This document shows, piece after piece, positions 30,751 to 40,233 of a DNA stretch of 64,000 bases. Position 1 is the first letter of the stretch. Every line of letters starts with the position of its first letter. Origin of the DNA: a virus. The stretch is from IMG/VR virus record IMGVR_UViG_3300028553_001580, positions 1 through 64,000 of that record. One strand, given 5' to 3'. The notes beneath the pieces are model-generated. The model saw nothing but the letters and a program-made list of their open reading frames with translations, did no database searches and was not told where the DNA came from. The position numbers and the translations under genes are program-made.

Positions 30751-32637
30751 ATGGGAGCATTATTAGAATCAGGTCTTGTTGGTAACATCGGGTTAAAACA
30801 CCTTAAAGTTATCAAAGAAGATACAATTAACAAATGGGATAGATTAGGATTCCTAGACGGTCTTAAAGGACACATCAAAGAGAACATGGCACAGTTATAT
30901 GAAAACCAAGCGTCTCACCTAATTAACGAAGCTGCGTCTACAGATAGCTCAGGTTCTTTTGAAACTGTAGTTTTCCCTATCGTAAGACGTGTATTCTCTA
31001 AATTGTTGGCTAACGATTTAGTTTCTGTACAAGCAATGAACTTACCTATTGGTAAATTGTTCTATTTTGTACCTAAAATCCAAGGATACTCTGGTGGTAC
31101 TGTTCAAAATAATTTGGGTATCACTTCAGGAACACATTATGGACCAATCGGTTCACCAAGTATGCAAGGACAAACTAACGATGGTTATAATAACACAAAT
31201 GGTGATTACAATCCTTCTTATACTAGAAGTCTTTATGATTTATTTTATGAAGGTTCTGAACCAGGATTGAATCCATCTGGTTTATTCGATTACTCAAAAG
31301 GTCAGTTTGTAACTGTAACAGGTTCTACACCAACAGTTGCTTGGTCAAATGGAAGTCTTATCGCATCTGCATATACAACAGCTGTAAGTGCAATTGCGGG
31401 TGTTGAGTATAGAAAAATCCTTGTAGCTATGTCAGGATTTTCTTCTGCGGGTGTTGGTAAATTAATTGGACCTGATGGTCAAGAAATTGATAACGAAGCG
31501 TTTTTATCTAATTTGGTATTGTATACTGAAAGTTCAGCAGCAGCTGCTAACCTTGGGACATCTACATACACACCATTATTATTCAGAGTGGTTACTCAAA
31601 AATATGGTCAAGGTATTGTAGGACCAACTTCAACAAGTACTTCAGCCCCTTTTGGTAGTGGATTTGCAAGTTCTACAGCAGGTAACGGAGGTTCTTATGA
31701 TAATATCTGTTCTCAAACAGGTTTTATATATTTAGAAATCGACGCACAAGTACCAGTATGTGTATCTTGTTCTAACGCACAAACTATTGATGGTTATTCA
31801 GGAGCAACTCTTACAAGTGCTTGGTCTGGAGCAGGTGCTAACACAGTTATCAAGGCGGCTTACAGACGTTACAAAGAACTTGAATTCGAAGACCAAATTG
31901 GTGAGGTTTCTTTCGACCTTGAGTCAGTTACTGTATCTGTGACAGAAAGAAAACTAAGAGCACAATGGTCTCCTGAATTGGCACAAGACGTTTCTGCATT
32001 CCACAACATCGACGCTGAAGCTGAATTAACAGCTTTATTGTCTGAGCAAGTTGCTGCAGAAATTGACCGTGAGATTCTTCGTGACCTTCGTAAAGGAGCG
32101 GCTTGGAACTTACGTTGGGATTACAACGGATGGAGAAGATTGTCTAACACAACTTCTTACACTCAAAAAGACTGGAACCAAACTTTGATTACAGCAATCA
32201 ACCAATTGTCAGCACAAATCCACAAGTCTACACTTCGTGGTGGAGCTAACTGGATTGTTGTTTCTTCTGAGGTTTCTGCAATCTTTGATGACCTTGAGTA
32301 CTTCCACGTATCAAACGCATCTCCTGAGCAAGACCAATACAACATGGGTATTGAAAGAGTTGGTACATTAGCAGGTCGTTACCAAGTATATCGTGACCCT
32401 TACTTCCCAGCAAACCAAGTATTGTTAGGACACAAAGGTACATCACTTCTTGATACTGGTTACGTATATGCACCATATGTTCCACTTCAATTAACACCTA
32501 CAATGTACAACCCATTCAACTTTACACCTATTAAAGGTATAATGACAAGATACGCTAAGAAAATGGTTAACAACCGTTTCTACGGACGTATCACAGTTGA
32601 TGGTGTTCGTTCATTCGACTTACAAGAATTGAGATAA
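30751..32637 (+). CDS. Major capsid protein (gp23-like)
   Basis: 628 residues. 'KHLKVIKEDTINKWDRLGFLDGL' and 'QLYENQASHLINEAAS' in the N-terminal propeptide; then 'FPIVRRVFSKLLANDLVSVQAMNLPIGKLFYF' and, further on, 'SWELAQD'-like 'WSPELAQDVSAFHNIDAEAEL' with 'EIDREILRDL', all typical of T4-type capsid proteins. Predicted maturation cut after I-N-E at residue 60. The middle (residues about 125-360) is a Ser/Thr/Gly-rich insertion relative to the core fold. Codon choice shifts to C-ending codons here, typical of very highly expressed genes. It is followed by a terminator. Confidence 0.93.
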   Translation: MGALLESGLVGNIGLKHLKVIKEDTINKWDRLGFLDGLKGHIKENMAQLYENQASHLINEAASTDSSGSFETVVFPIVRRVFSKLLANDLVSVQAMNLPIGKLFYFVPKIQGYSGGTVQNNLGITSGTHYGPIGSPSMQGQTNDGYNNTNGDYNPSYTRSLYDLFYEGSEPGLNPSGLFDYSKGQFVTVTGSTPTVAWSNGSLIASAYTTAVSAIAGVEYRKILVAMSGFSSAGVGKLIGPDGQEIDNEAFLSNLVLYTESSAAAANLGTSTYTPLLFRVVTQKYGQGIVGPTSTSTSAPFGSGFASSTAGNGGSYDNICSQTGFIYLEIDAQVPVCVSCSNAQTIDGYSGATLTSAWSGAGANTVIKAAYRRYKELEFEDQIGEVSFDLESVTVSVTERKLRAQWSPELAQDVSAFHNIDAEAELTALLSEQVAAEIDREILRDLRKGAAWNLRWDYNGWRRLSNTTSYTQKDWNQTLITAINQLSAQIHKSTLRGGANWIVVSSEVSAIFDDLEYFHVSNASPEQDQYNMGIERVGTLAGRYQVYRDPYFPANQVLLGHKGTSLLDTGYVYAPYVPLQLTPTMYNPFNFTPIKGIMTRYAKKMVNNRFYGRITVDGVRSFDLQELR

Positions 32638-32660
32638 TCAATTTAAAGGTTAATAAAAGA

Positions 32661-32689
32661 AAAGGTCAGAGAAATCTGACCTTTTTTTA
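32661..32689 (+). terminator. Rho-independent terminator of the capsid gene
   Basis: AAAGGTCAGA / TCTGACCTTT with a GAAA loop and a run of T. Confidence 0.92.
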
Positions 32690-32698
32690 TTTATATAA

Positions 32699-32707
32699 TA
32701 TTTATAA
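32699..32707 (+). promoter_or_regulatory. Late-type box, leaderless class
   Basis: TATTTATAATT then ATG at 32710, fitting TATTTAT-N3-T-ATG; begins 10 nt after the capsid terminator. Confidence 0.5.
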
Positions 32708-32709
32708 TT

Positions 32710-33444
32710 ATGATAGAAAATATTATTCAAAAAGTCATAAAAGAAATAACTTCAAGTAGATATGCTGGATATTATAATGGTCCTTTAACTATGGGTGAAA
32801 TTGATTGGGAAGAAAGTGAATTAGGCCCTTTTAAAACAAAAGTTTCTAAATATTTTAATGCAGATTTAGAATACGATAGTTATGATGGTTCATTGGAATC
32901 TAATAGAAAAAATGTTAAAAACCTTGAACAAAAATCAAAAAAAATATCCCATTATAATAAAAAACACAAAAAACAAAATGATGAGGATGGAGGTATTATA
33001 AATCAAAATGCCGACAGTAAGTTAAGAATAGTCCCAATTGAAGTAATCGGAAAAAAAATGAATGAATGGTATGATTTAAACAAAATTCCATTGAATGAAG
33101 ATTTAGCCGTATGGTTTGGTAAAAAAAAGAAACCTAAAGGTTCTTCACAACCAAAAGGTCCTTGGGTTGATATTTGTAGAAAAGTAGATGGTAAACATCC
33201 TCCTTGTGGTCGAAGTGACACATCTAAAGGTTCTTATCCGAAATGTAGAGCTGCTGGGGTTGCAGGTAAAATGAGTACATCTGAAAAAAGGGCTGCATGT
33301 CAACAAAAAAGAAGGGCTGAAAAACAAGATACACAAACAGGTAAAGGTCAAAAACCAATAATGACATCATACAAACCAAAAAAGAAAAGGACTCAAAATG
33401 AGTCCTTAGAAATTCTTATAAATAAAATATTAAGGTCTATTTAA
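32710..33444 (+). CDS. DUF5872-like basic protein, candidate head protein
   Basis: 244 residues. A short amphipathic start MIENIIQKVIKEITSS (possible I-K-E protease site). The C-terminal half has 'EDLAVWFGKKKKPKGSSQPKGPWVDICRK', 'HPPCGRSD' and 'YPKCRAAGVAGKMSTSEKRAACQQKRR', a Cys-containing basic module that I associate with DUF5872 in marine phages. The strong positive charge suggests DNA contact, perhaps inside the head. Located right after the capsid gene with its own late box; convergent with the next gene, overlapping it by 4 nt. Family assignment is from memory. Confidence 0.6.
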   Translation: MIENIIQKVIKEITSSRYAGYYNGPLTMGEIDWEESELGPFKTKVSKYFNADLEYDSYDGSLESNRKNVKNLEQKSKKISHYNKKHKKQNDEDGGIINQNADSKLRIVPIEVIGKKMNEWYDLNKIPLNEDLAVWFGKKKKPKGSSQPKGPWVDICRKVDGKHPPCGRSDTSKGSYPKCRAAGVAGKMSTSEKRAACQQKRRAEKQDTQTGKGQKPIMTSYKPKKKRTQNESLEILINKILRSI

Positions 33445-33905
33445 CAAAAAGCACCAGAACATCTTCTCTTTCCGTCAAGTCCTTTAATTTTTCCTTTACA
33501 TACTTGTATTGCGTGTCCATTACTATAGGCTGAGGGGTGAACCTCATATTTTGCTTTGGCGGACGCCAATCCCCTAGCGCAAAGTTTTGTACCTGTTTTT
33601 TTACGACCTTCTTGCATCATCATTTCTTCGTTGTCGTACATATCGTCTTTTTGGAAATCTGCGTTAACTTCATTCATTAAAAAATCAAAAACTTGGTCCA
33701 TATTATTTTTAGCTTCAGAAATATGGTCTTGAGCCCAATCGTGGCCATTTTCAAGAATTTCTTCAATCATAGAGTGGTCCAAATCAAGTAACAAATCACA
33801 TTGTCTTCTCATCTGTTCTAAATTTGAAAAGAACATATATCTAGAACTTTTATTTTCGTGTTCTTCTCTTAGAACTTTATTAATTATTTGTGATAAATTT
33901 TTCAT
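33441..33905 (-). CDS. Hypothetical protein with helical leader and Cys-rich basic tail
   Basis: 154 residues. Leader MKNLSQIINKVLREEHE is an amphipathic helix ending L-R-E, like the proposed capsid-targeting leaders. The middle is acidic and helical. The C-terminus 'GRKKTGTKLCARGLASAKAKYEVHPSAYSNGHAIQVCKG' and 'GKRRCSGAFC' is a basic three- or four-Cys module that recurs in phage head-associated proteins, related in style to the module of the protein at 32710. Likely a virion component, with function unknown. Only 2 nt separate it from the gene upstream of it. Confidence 0.55.
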   Translation of the reverse strand: MKNLSQIINKVLREEHENKSSRYMFFSNLEQMRRQCDLLLDLDHSMIEEILENGHDWAQDHISEAKNNMDQVFDFLMNEVNADFQKDDMYDNEEMMMQEGRKKTGTKLCARGLASAKAKYEVHPSAYSNGHAIQVCKGKIKGLDGKRRCSGAFC

Positions 33906-33907
33906 AT

Positions 33908-34531
33908 TTAAGAATTTAATCCGTTAAAACCTCCGAGTGTAATCATGTTCAATTGTGTTACAGAATTACCTTGAGTGTTAGAATATTGTGGGTGTGGAGG
34001 TGTTACAACAACAACAGAACTTCCTGTACCTCCAGTCACACATATATATTCACAAACAAATACTTCAGTATTCGCTGATTGAGGTAAACTTAAAACTGTA
34101 CATTGGGGGCAATCAACATATGGTCCTTCTATACTTACTAATCCTTCTGTCGCACTACCAACTGATTCATAACTAAGAAAAGTAAAACAGTTTAAAGTGC
34201 CGGAGCTTGTCAATATACTATAAACTTGATTGAGTTGTGGAACTATTGGAAATTCAATAACGTCTATTGATGGTTGGTCGGAAGGATTTGCACAATTTTC
34301 GAATTCAAAAACCCCTCCAGTAGTTTGTATACATTCTAAACAAGTTGTATATACCGATACAAAATTTAAAGTTGCAACCCCAACCAAATTAACCTCAGTT
34401 ATTGTGTAACACCCAATTGATGGGGTAAATAATGATACAACTTGACCAACCGAGTATAGTGTGGTTGAACTAAAAACTCCTGTATCGTTTTGGTCAACAC
34501 AATTTTCAACCGTATAAAAATAATCTGCCAT
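33908..34531 (-). CDS. Cys-pair-rich structural protein
   Basis: 207 residues, few Lys/Arg, rich in Thr, Ser, Val and aromatic residues, with C-x2-C pairs ('TTCLECIQTT', 'YVDCPQCTVL') and two repeats of about 60 residues of type 'C.....D......F.......VYSI....GC.T....E.VG'. A similar repeat style is seen at the C-terminus of the fibre at 61264, suggesting a shared small beta domain in surface proteins of this phage. Probably a tail or head decoration protein. Confidence 0.5.
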   Translation of the reverse strand: MADYFYTVENCVDQNDTGVFSSTTLYSVGQVVSLFTPSIGCYTITEVNLVGVATLNFVSVYTTCLECIQTTGGVFEFENCANPSDQPSIDVIEFPIVPQLNQVYSILTSSGTLNCFTFLSYESVGSATEGLVSIEGPYVDCPQCTVLSLPQSANTEVFVCEYICVTGGTGSSVVVVTPPHPQYSNTQGNSVTQLNMITLGGFNGLNS

Positions 34532-34541
34532 AATCTTTTAT

Positions 34542-34554
34542 AATATAAATATAT
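34542..34554 (-). promoter_or_regulatory. Late-type box
   Basis: Minus-strand TATATTTATAT, about 12 nt before the start of the gene ending at 33908; the rest of the intergenic gap is AT-rich. Confidence 0.35.
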
Positions 34555-34556
34555 CT

Positions 34557-36038
34557 TTATTTTTTATTTACAATTTGAAATTGTAATTCTCTTTTATAAG
34601 TGTCCACATTTCTATCACTAACAACTTTAATATCGACAAAATATTCATTTGGAATTTTATCAGTTGTATCAAAAATGAAATAAAACCCATCAGGAACTTC
34701 ATTAATTCTTGTCCAATCTTGTACTTGTACTTCAGTACTTGCCCCTTCTCTAACATATATTCTATAGTATGCCTCAACAGTTGTGAGTGGCGTATTAGAA
34801 GAATATGCTTGTTTTATTATTACGTTAACTTTTCTAATATCCGTATTTAAAACTTTTTCATTTTGTCTTATGCCGTTAAATTCAAAACCATATATTTTTG
34901 GTTGTTGGGTGACTGAACCTATTTGAAAATTACCATTTTTAGGTAGTAGTGCAAATTCCAAAGTCACATCTGATATGGATACGGTGTTTGCAGATAAACC
35001 TTTCCATACGTCGTAGTATAAACAAGGTACGGTAGACGCTGTTAAATTATTTATATCACATTTATAAACACCCTTTGTTACTTGACATGTTGATAATCCT
35101 GTAAATCCGGTCAGTGGGTTTTGGTTTAAATCCAATATGTCTACTGTTGGAAGTGCGTCTAAATTAACCGCATTACCGTTTTCATAAACATATAAATAAA
35201 GTTCATTATTATTTCCTGAATAAAATTTATTTCTATCATCAAGTATTAAATCGTCATAATTTGTTTCTAAAAATGGTTCGTAAAATGTTTGGGTATGTGG
35301 TGAAAAGAATCCAACGGAATAGTTTTCAGTCATACCACTAATATTTTCCACATCAGGATAAAATGCAACACCCCATCCTGTTACCCCAGTTAGTGTTCCA
35401 TTCAAAATATTATTTATTTCACTTGACATATCAAATTCAATATCTTCATCACCAAATTCAAAATGTTGTGTATCAACAATAGTCAATGCCGAATAATTTA
35501 ATCCACTAAATCCACCCGTTTGCGAATTTGTATTATCATAAATCCCATTTAAACTCCACCCACTTATAATTGTTGCTTCATACCAATTTGAGGGTCTTTG
35601 TGAAAATGACCTATCATTTAAATTTGTTACTTGATAATCATAATAGTCATAACCAACACCACTATCCCAATTTTGAGCAAGTCCTGTGGTTCCTGATGTT
35701 TTGGGTATTCTAAATAACACTAAATCAAAAGACGTGGCCCTTCTTCTACCTTGTGATGTTTTATCGTTAATTAAACTTTCATCAAAGTACGAAGTATTTG
35801 TCATACGAAGGGTATGTGTAAAATTTGTGCCACAGCCAGAAGTAATAATTTTATCTGAAATTCTTGATTGGAGGTCTGTTAAATCTATATCAAAAATATA
35901 ACGACTAAATCCTATTGGCGCACTTAAATTATCTACGCGACCATAAAATAATTCCACAATCGGGTTTCTTCCCGTGTTTGTGTAACTATTTTGTATTATT
36001 GTATCACTTTTATCGAAGTATGACCTGTAAATTGACAT
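34557..36038 (-). CDS. Virion structural protein (beta-rich)
   Basis: 493 residues starting MSIYRSYFDKSDTIIQNSYTNTGRNP. The first 250 residues read as one long beta domain with 'SRYIFDIDLTDLQSRISDK' and 'EFDMSSEINNILNG', similar in style to neck or tail proteins of Bacteroidetes phages that contain DNRLRE-like folds. The C-terminal half has Ig-like strands ('YYRIYVREGASTEVQVQDW'). It is Asn/Thr-rich with few charges. Not assignable to a named T4 gene. First member of a minus-strand virion gene block running down from about 41 kb. Confidence 0.55.
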   Translation of the reverse strand: MSIYRSYFDKSDTIIQNSYTNTGRNPIVELFYGRVDNLSAPIGFSRYIFDIDLTDLQSRISDKIITSGCGTNFTHTLRMTNTSYFDESLINDKTSQGRRRATSFDLVLFRIPKTSGTTGLAQNWDSGVGYDYYDYQVTNLNDRSFSQRPSNWYEATIISGWSLNGIYDNTNSQTGGFSGLNYSALTIVDTQHFEFGDEDIEFDMSSEINNILNGTLTGVTGWGVAFYPDVENISGMTENYSVGFFSPHTQTFYEPFLETNYDDLILDDRNKFYSGNNNELYLYVYENGNAVNLDALPTVDILDLNQNPLTGFTGLSTCQVTKGVYKCDINNLTASTVPCLYYDVWKGLSANTVSISDVTLEFALLPKNGNFQIGSVTQQPKIYGFEFNGIRQNEKVLNTDIRKVNVIIKQAYSSNTPLTTVEAYYRIYVREGASTEVQVQDWTRINEVPDGFYFIFDTTDKIPNEYFVDIKVVSDRNVDTYKRELQFQIVNKK

Positions 36039-36061
36039 TAAACTATTTTATATATAAATAG

Positions 36062-37654
36062 TTAGTTAATTCGAATATTACTGTTTAAAACTTTTTGATA
36101 TGCCTCTAACATTTTTTTGGTTAAATCGTCAATACTAGTTCCATCATAAGCAACCCCTGACGGAGGTAATAATGGATATGGGTGAACGTGACTAACTAAA
36201 AATCCAACAATAGATTCTAATAGTTCCAATAGTTCTTCACCTCTAACCATAGAAGACGTTTTAGGTTCCACCTCATCAAAAACTTGTGTTGGACTGATTC
36301 CCGAAACTGAACCAGGTAAAGATATTTTACCTTTTCCGGGTATTGATGTGTCGTGTGATAGTAGATAAAGTTGGGACGCTCCAATAAGACCTACTGTATT
36401 ATCAATTTGTTCTGTTTTAATTGGTGTGAAAACTTCTCTTTTTGGTAAGAATGGTAACTCAGGGCTTACTTTTCTATCCAAAACTAACCCATAACCAGGG
36501 CTAACATCGGTTGTTGTAATTAAAACTTTTGATATTAACTGATTCATATTTGTAAAATCAGTAATTGTGTTTTGACTTGGTAAAGATTTTATTATATTTC
36601 TAATTCTTTTTGACGGTCTGTAATAAAAAGGAAATTGTAACTCATTTGCCGAGTTGTTGTTTTGATTTACCGTACCATTTGCCGGTAAATTAGAAATCAT
36701 TAGTTCAGGAGTATCTTTAAGTGCAACTATTTGGTCAGATACAAATTTTGCAAAATCATCAATACCCAAAGGTTGGTCTATTTTTACAATTCTGACTTTG
36801 GATAAAGTTGAACCGGTGATTTCAGTATCCCACTCAAATTGACTTGTTTTAGTTGACCTCGATTCTTTATCAGGTAATTGATAAATTGTTACATCTCCTT
36901 GAAAAATTTGAGGAGCACTTTCAGGGTTATAGACATCATATTCAATTAAGTATTTTAATTGTTGTTCTTGTCTTTCTAATCTGACATAAGATTCAGGAGC
37001 ACCGTATGAAAGTTTGTTTGTAAATTTTGATAATTGAATAAAAGCTCTGTTGTCATCATATTCAGGTATTTCCCCTGTTTTAAAAGGTTTGTGTTTACCT
37101 GCTCTTAATAACAAATCATTATTTTTTAATATAAAATCTGCCGTACCTCTACCATTAATTGATATGTCATCAGGTTCTGGAAAAACTCCCGCATTTTTGT
37201 TATTTGGGTATTCTTTTGAATAAGGGTCTTTGATATTTGGTAATTTTTCTCTTGAGTTTTGATACCCCATATCTGTATGAGTCCTTGATGACCTATTATC
37301 TTCATTTTCAATCGTTGTGGGGGATGAGTATGGTCCAATTAAATAAAACCTATTTCTACCCTTTGTAAGTTGGTTATTAAAGTATATAATCATAACCATT
37401 TCATCCTTTTTAGGTACTTGATTAACAAAATATGGTAAAAATGGTAAAAATATAAATGGGTCTTTTTCACCCCAAGGACCATTTAAAGTACTTTTACTTT
37501 TTTCATTAAACCCTTTAATGGTGCCTTTCATCGCCTCGATGTTTTCTTGTATTGGATGACATCTTATTCTTCCAAGCATCAATGGGTCTTGATTGTCTAC
37601 ACAAACACCAAAGAAAATTATTTGACTATTGGGAAGTGGTAATTCGTTTGACAT
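36062..37654 (-). CDS. Putative baseplate hub/spike protein with gp5-like OB fold
   Basis: 530 residues. The N-terminal 110 ('FFGVCVDNQDPLMLGRIRCHP', then 'DPFIFLPFLPYFVNQVPKKDEMVMIIYFN') match the OB-fold start of gp5/VgrG-type hub proteins. These form the spike base that pierces the outer membrane. The middle contains extended loops and a segment with 'NNDLLLRAGKH' as in gp5 OB-to-helix connections. The C-terminus has 'GEELLELLESIVGFLVSHVHPYP', again common in phage hub proteins. No lysozyme domain is visible. Overlaps the next gene by 1 nt. Confidence 0.65.
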   Translation of the reverse strand: MSNELPLPNSQIIFFGVCVDNQDPLMLGRIRCHPIQENIEAMKGTIKGFNEKSKSTLNGPWGEKDPFIFLPFLPYFVNQVPKKDEMVMIIYFNNQLTKGRNRFYLIGPYSSPTTIENEDNRSSRTHTDMGYQNSREKLPNIKDPYSKEYPNNKNAGVFPEPDDISINGRGTADFILKNNDLLLRAGKHKPFKTGEIPEYDDNRAFIQLSKFTNKLSYGAPESYVRLERQEQQLKYLIEYDVYNPESAPQIFQGDVTIYQLPDKESRSTKTSQFEWDTEITGSTLSKVRIVKIDQPLGIDDFAKFVSDQIVALKDTPELMISNLPANGTVNQNNNSANELQFPFYYRPSKRIRNIIKSLPSQNTITDFTNMNQLISKVLITTTDVSPGYGLVLDRKVSPELPFLPKREVFTPIKTEQIDNTVGLIGASQLYLLSHDTSIPGKGKISLPGSVSGISPTQVFDEVEPKTSSMVRGEELLELLESIVGFLVSHVHPYPLLPPSGVAYDGTSIDDLTKKMLEAYQKVLNSNIRIN

Positions 37655-37875
37655 TAAAATTGATTTGTTCTTTTATTTATTTCTTCTAAAATTTTGTTGT
37701 AACTATTTTCCGTTGTATCCAAATGATTGGTTAATTTAATAATTAGGTCTTTTGTTTTTTCAAAATCTTCATATAGAAAATCTAAAACCGCAATCAAATC
37801 TTTATTTGGTGTTTTTTTATACTCTGATAAAATTTCCAATACTTTTTCAGATGATAATTTAGAGTGCTTTTCCAT
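37654..37875 (-). CDS. Small coiled-coil protein
   Basis: 73 residues, predicted as a single helix with heptads ('TKDLIIKLTNHLDTTENSYNKILEEIN'). It overlaps both neighbours (1 and 17 nt) and so is translationally coupled with the hub-like protein and the large protein upstream. Likely an assembly chaperone or minor baseplate part. Confidence 0.5.
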   Translation of the reverse strand: MEKHSKLSSEKVLEILSEYKKTPNKDLIAVLDFLYEDFEKTKDLIIKLTNHLDTTENSYNKILEEINKRTNQF

Positions 37876-39841
37876 ATCCTTTTGAAGGTAAAGTTATACC
37901 AGCCGGTGTCATAGTCAATGGTGGAATAAAAATTTCAGCTTTACCATTTTCCGCCTGTTCTTGATTCATTCCTTTAATTAAAGACATCATAGACATATTC
38001 ATAAAGTTTGGACCACCGTCAGGGGCCGCTCCGGTTGGTAGACCTTGACTCTGTAGTTTTTCAACAACATTTGAAAATGCTCTTGTATCAGATACACCAC
38101 CTAATAAAGAAGACCCAGCTAAAATAAACTGAGGTAATCCCAAATTTAATTGTGAAAGACCAAGATTCAATAATTTTAATATTTCATCAATAACACTTTT
38201 ACAGTTTCTAAAATCTACAACCCCCTGACCAATCACTAAAAGTATATATACAATATTTGCGTACATACTAATTTGTTTATTTTTAGCCTCTTTAATTATT
38301 TCTAAAAGTATTGTTTCTACTAACACTTTAATTTGTTTTTTTAAAATTTTAAAAAGTTCTTCAACAAATATGGATGTGATTTTTTTCATAAAGTTTAAAA
38401 TAAACTTTTTAAAGGTTTTCATAAAATTTGTTAGGTCATCAAATGCGTCGTCTAACTTTTCTGATATTTCATTTTTAATTGCTTTAACCATAATTAAAAA
38501 CCCTAACATAACTTTTGGTGATAAAATGGTTTTAAGAACCATCAAAGGTAGTCCTAAAATTATATTACTTTGTAAAAGTGACTTTATATTTAAATCTAAA
38601 CCAAGACCCGGAACTAATGATTTCCATTTTGGGTCATTTGCCATATTATCTAAAGACTTTTCAAATTTTTCAATTTTTGCATTATCTGAGTTTTCATTTA
38701 CAATTTCTTCTTGTGATTTTCTATCTGCCAAAACATTAATAGGTAATTTAATACCTTCACACCCTTCGTATTCAACAACACCATTGAGTGTGTTGTTTAT
38801 TTTTTGTTCAATAGACATCAATTCTTGATTTGTAACATCAAAGAAAGAATCATCAATTTCATCCACATCACTTAGTTTGGAAGTCCCTGCAACATCGATT
38901 TTTTTGTTTGGGTCTTCACAAATCCCCATTATTCTTTTTAAAACTTTTTCAAATTTAGACTCTTCCCTTAATTGGTCACTTGATAATCCGGCCGAAAAAT
39001 CAAATGAACCACTTAACATATTTTTTAAATTAACTGCTAAATTATCAAAAGGCATAACATCAATACTTGTGTAATAATCTTGTAAAAAATCTGTAACAGT
39101 AGTTCTATTATTTGCCTGATTATTAAGAGTAACTTTGAAAAAGTCCCCAGTAACCTGAAGGTTATTCGGACCCAAATAATTTTGTACATATTGTATATCA
39201 AAAATTTGTGATGCCGATGCTCCTTTATATGTTTGACCATTACCACCCGTAGTATCTTGTAAAAACGATTGTGAAGGATTTTGTAATCTTTTATATAATT
39301 GTTGGTTCATTGCATAAGGTGTTGAACCATTGTTTGTTGTATTTTTTTCGTATTGAAACTTGTAATCTTCGTCATCAGGAGAGTATTTTAATATCTTAAA
39401 TAAATCTACCTGATTAACTTTAATATATATTGGTTGGTTTGGAGTGTACGCTTGTTCTTCTGAACAACCAATAGTTGTTACAATTTCACTAACAAGAGCT
39501 TCTTGTATTCTAGGTTTTGTGTTATTTGCTGCTTGAAGAAATACATTAGTTAAAACTTTTAATGATGAACCCCCACCACTTGGTAGAGTTGATTTAAATA
39601 AATCTAAAAGTTGTTCTAATTGATTTTTAACTTCATTTTTAATTTCTTTTTTTTTGTCGCTAGCCCCTTTCTTTAAATCGTTGATACTTTTTTGAACCTC
39701 ACTTTTCTTTTTGTCAGTATTGGCTTTTGTTTTTTCTTTCTGTTGTTTATTATCGTCTTCCTTACTTTGTTTTACAGTTTGGTATGCACTGATTTTACTT
39801 TTAGCGTCCGAGTAACCTTTATTAATATCTAAATTAGCCAT
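37859..39841 (-). CDS. Large virion protein with coiled-coil start and hydrophobic middle
   Basis: 660 residues. Residues 1-75 are a Lys/Glu coiled coil. Residues about 90-330 form a mixed domain ('NVFLQAANNTKPRIQEALVSEIVTTIG'). Residues about 420-560 contain long hydrophobic helices ('LGLPLMVLKTILSPKVMLGFLIMV', 'MYANIVYILLVIGQGVV'), and the tail is Gly/Pro/Met-rich, ending 'LTMTPAGITLPSKGYGKAL'. The hydrophobic helices resemble those of tape-measure or injected membrane-pore proteins, but the length is short for a myovirus tape measure. The exact role is not recognised. Confidence 0.55.
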   Translation of the reverse strand: MANLDINKGYSDAKSKISAYQTVKQSKEDDNKQQKEKTKANTDKKKSEVQKSINDLKKGASDKKKEIKNEVKNQLEQLLDLFKSTLPSGGGSSLKVLTNVFLQAANNTKPRIQEALVSEIVTTIGCSEEQAYTPNQPIYIKVNQVDLFKILKYSPDDEDYKFQYEKNTTNNGSTPYAMNQQLYKRLQNPSQSFLQDTTGGNGQTYKGASASQIFDIQYVQNYLGPNNLQVTGDFFKVTLNNQANNRTTVTDFLQDYYTSIDVMPFDNLAVNLKNMLSGSFDFSAGLSSDQLREESKFEKVLKRIMGICEDPNKKIDVAGTSKLSDVDEIDDSFFDVTNQELMSIEQKINNTLNGVVEYEGCEGIKLPINVLADRKSQEEIVNENSDNAKIEKFEKSLDNMANDPKWKSLVPGLGLDLNIKSLLQSNIILGLPLMVLKTILSPKVMLGFLIMVKAIKNEISEKLDDAFDDLTNFMKTFKKFILNFMKKITSIFVEELFKILKKQIKVLVETILLEIIKEAKNKQISMYANIVYILLVIGQGVVDFRNCKSVIDEILKLLNLGLSQLNLGLPQFILAGSSLLGGVSDTRAFSNVVEKLQSQGLPTGAAPDGGPNFMNMSMMSLIKGMNQEQAENGKAEIFIPPLTMTPAGITLPSKGYGKAL

Positions 39842-39844
39842 TTT

Positions 39845-40213
39845 TTAGAGTGTAAAATCATTATTATTATTTTGACTAACGTCTTTTTGAATTAAACTTT
39901 GTAATACGGTTTCATCCATATCAGACAACGAAAAGTTATCTTCTTTGGCGTTGTTTGATTTTTCCCAAATAGTTGATTGAAGTTTTGACAAACTAAGTTT
40001 TTTCTCAATAGTGTCGTTAATAATTTTTTGTTGTTCTTTAATGACAGGACCAATAACCGTCATATCTTCGGCATCTTTTAGAAGAGCTAACATTTTATTT
40101 TGAATTCGTATGGCTGTCGACCTTTGCTCAACGAGTTCGTTATATATTTCTTGCATAAGACCTAAAACGGAGTCTTTATTAAGTGCAATTTCTTTTTTTC
40201 TTTTTCTATCCAT
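39845..40213 (-). CDS. Hypothetical helical protein
   Basis: 122 residues, helical ('LGLMQEIYNELVEQRSTAIRIQNKMLALL') with an acidic Asn-rich tail. The start ATG is preceded by CTATTTATTTAGT, one base longer than the tight late-box spacing seen elsewhere, supporting late expression. Lies between the sigma factor and the large virion protein. No family recognised. Confidence 0.5.
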   Translation of the reverse strand: MDRKRKKEIALNKDSVLGLMQEIYNELVEQRSTAIRIQNKMLALLKDAEDMTVIGPVIKEQQKIINDTIEKKLSLSKLQSTIWEKSNNAKEDNFSLSDMDETVLQSLIQKDVSQNNNNDFTL

Positions 40214-40233
40214 ACTAAATAAATAGATAAATT

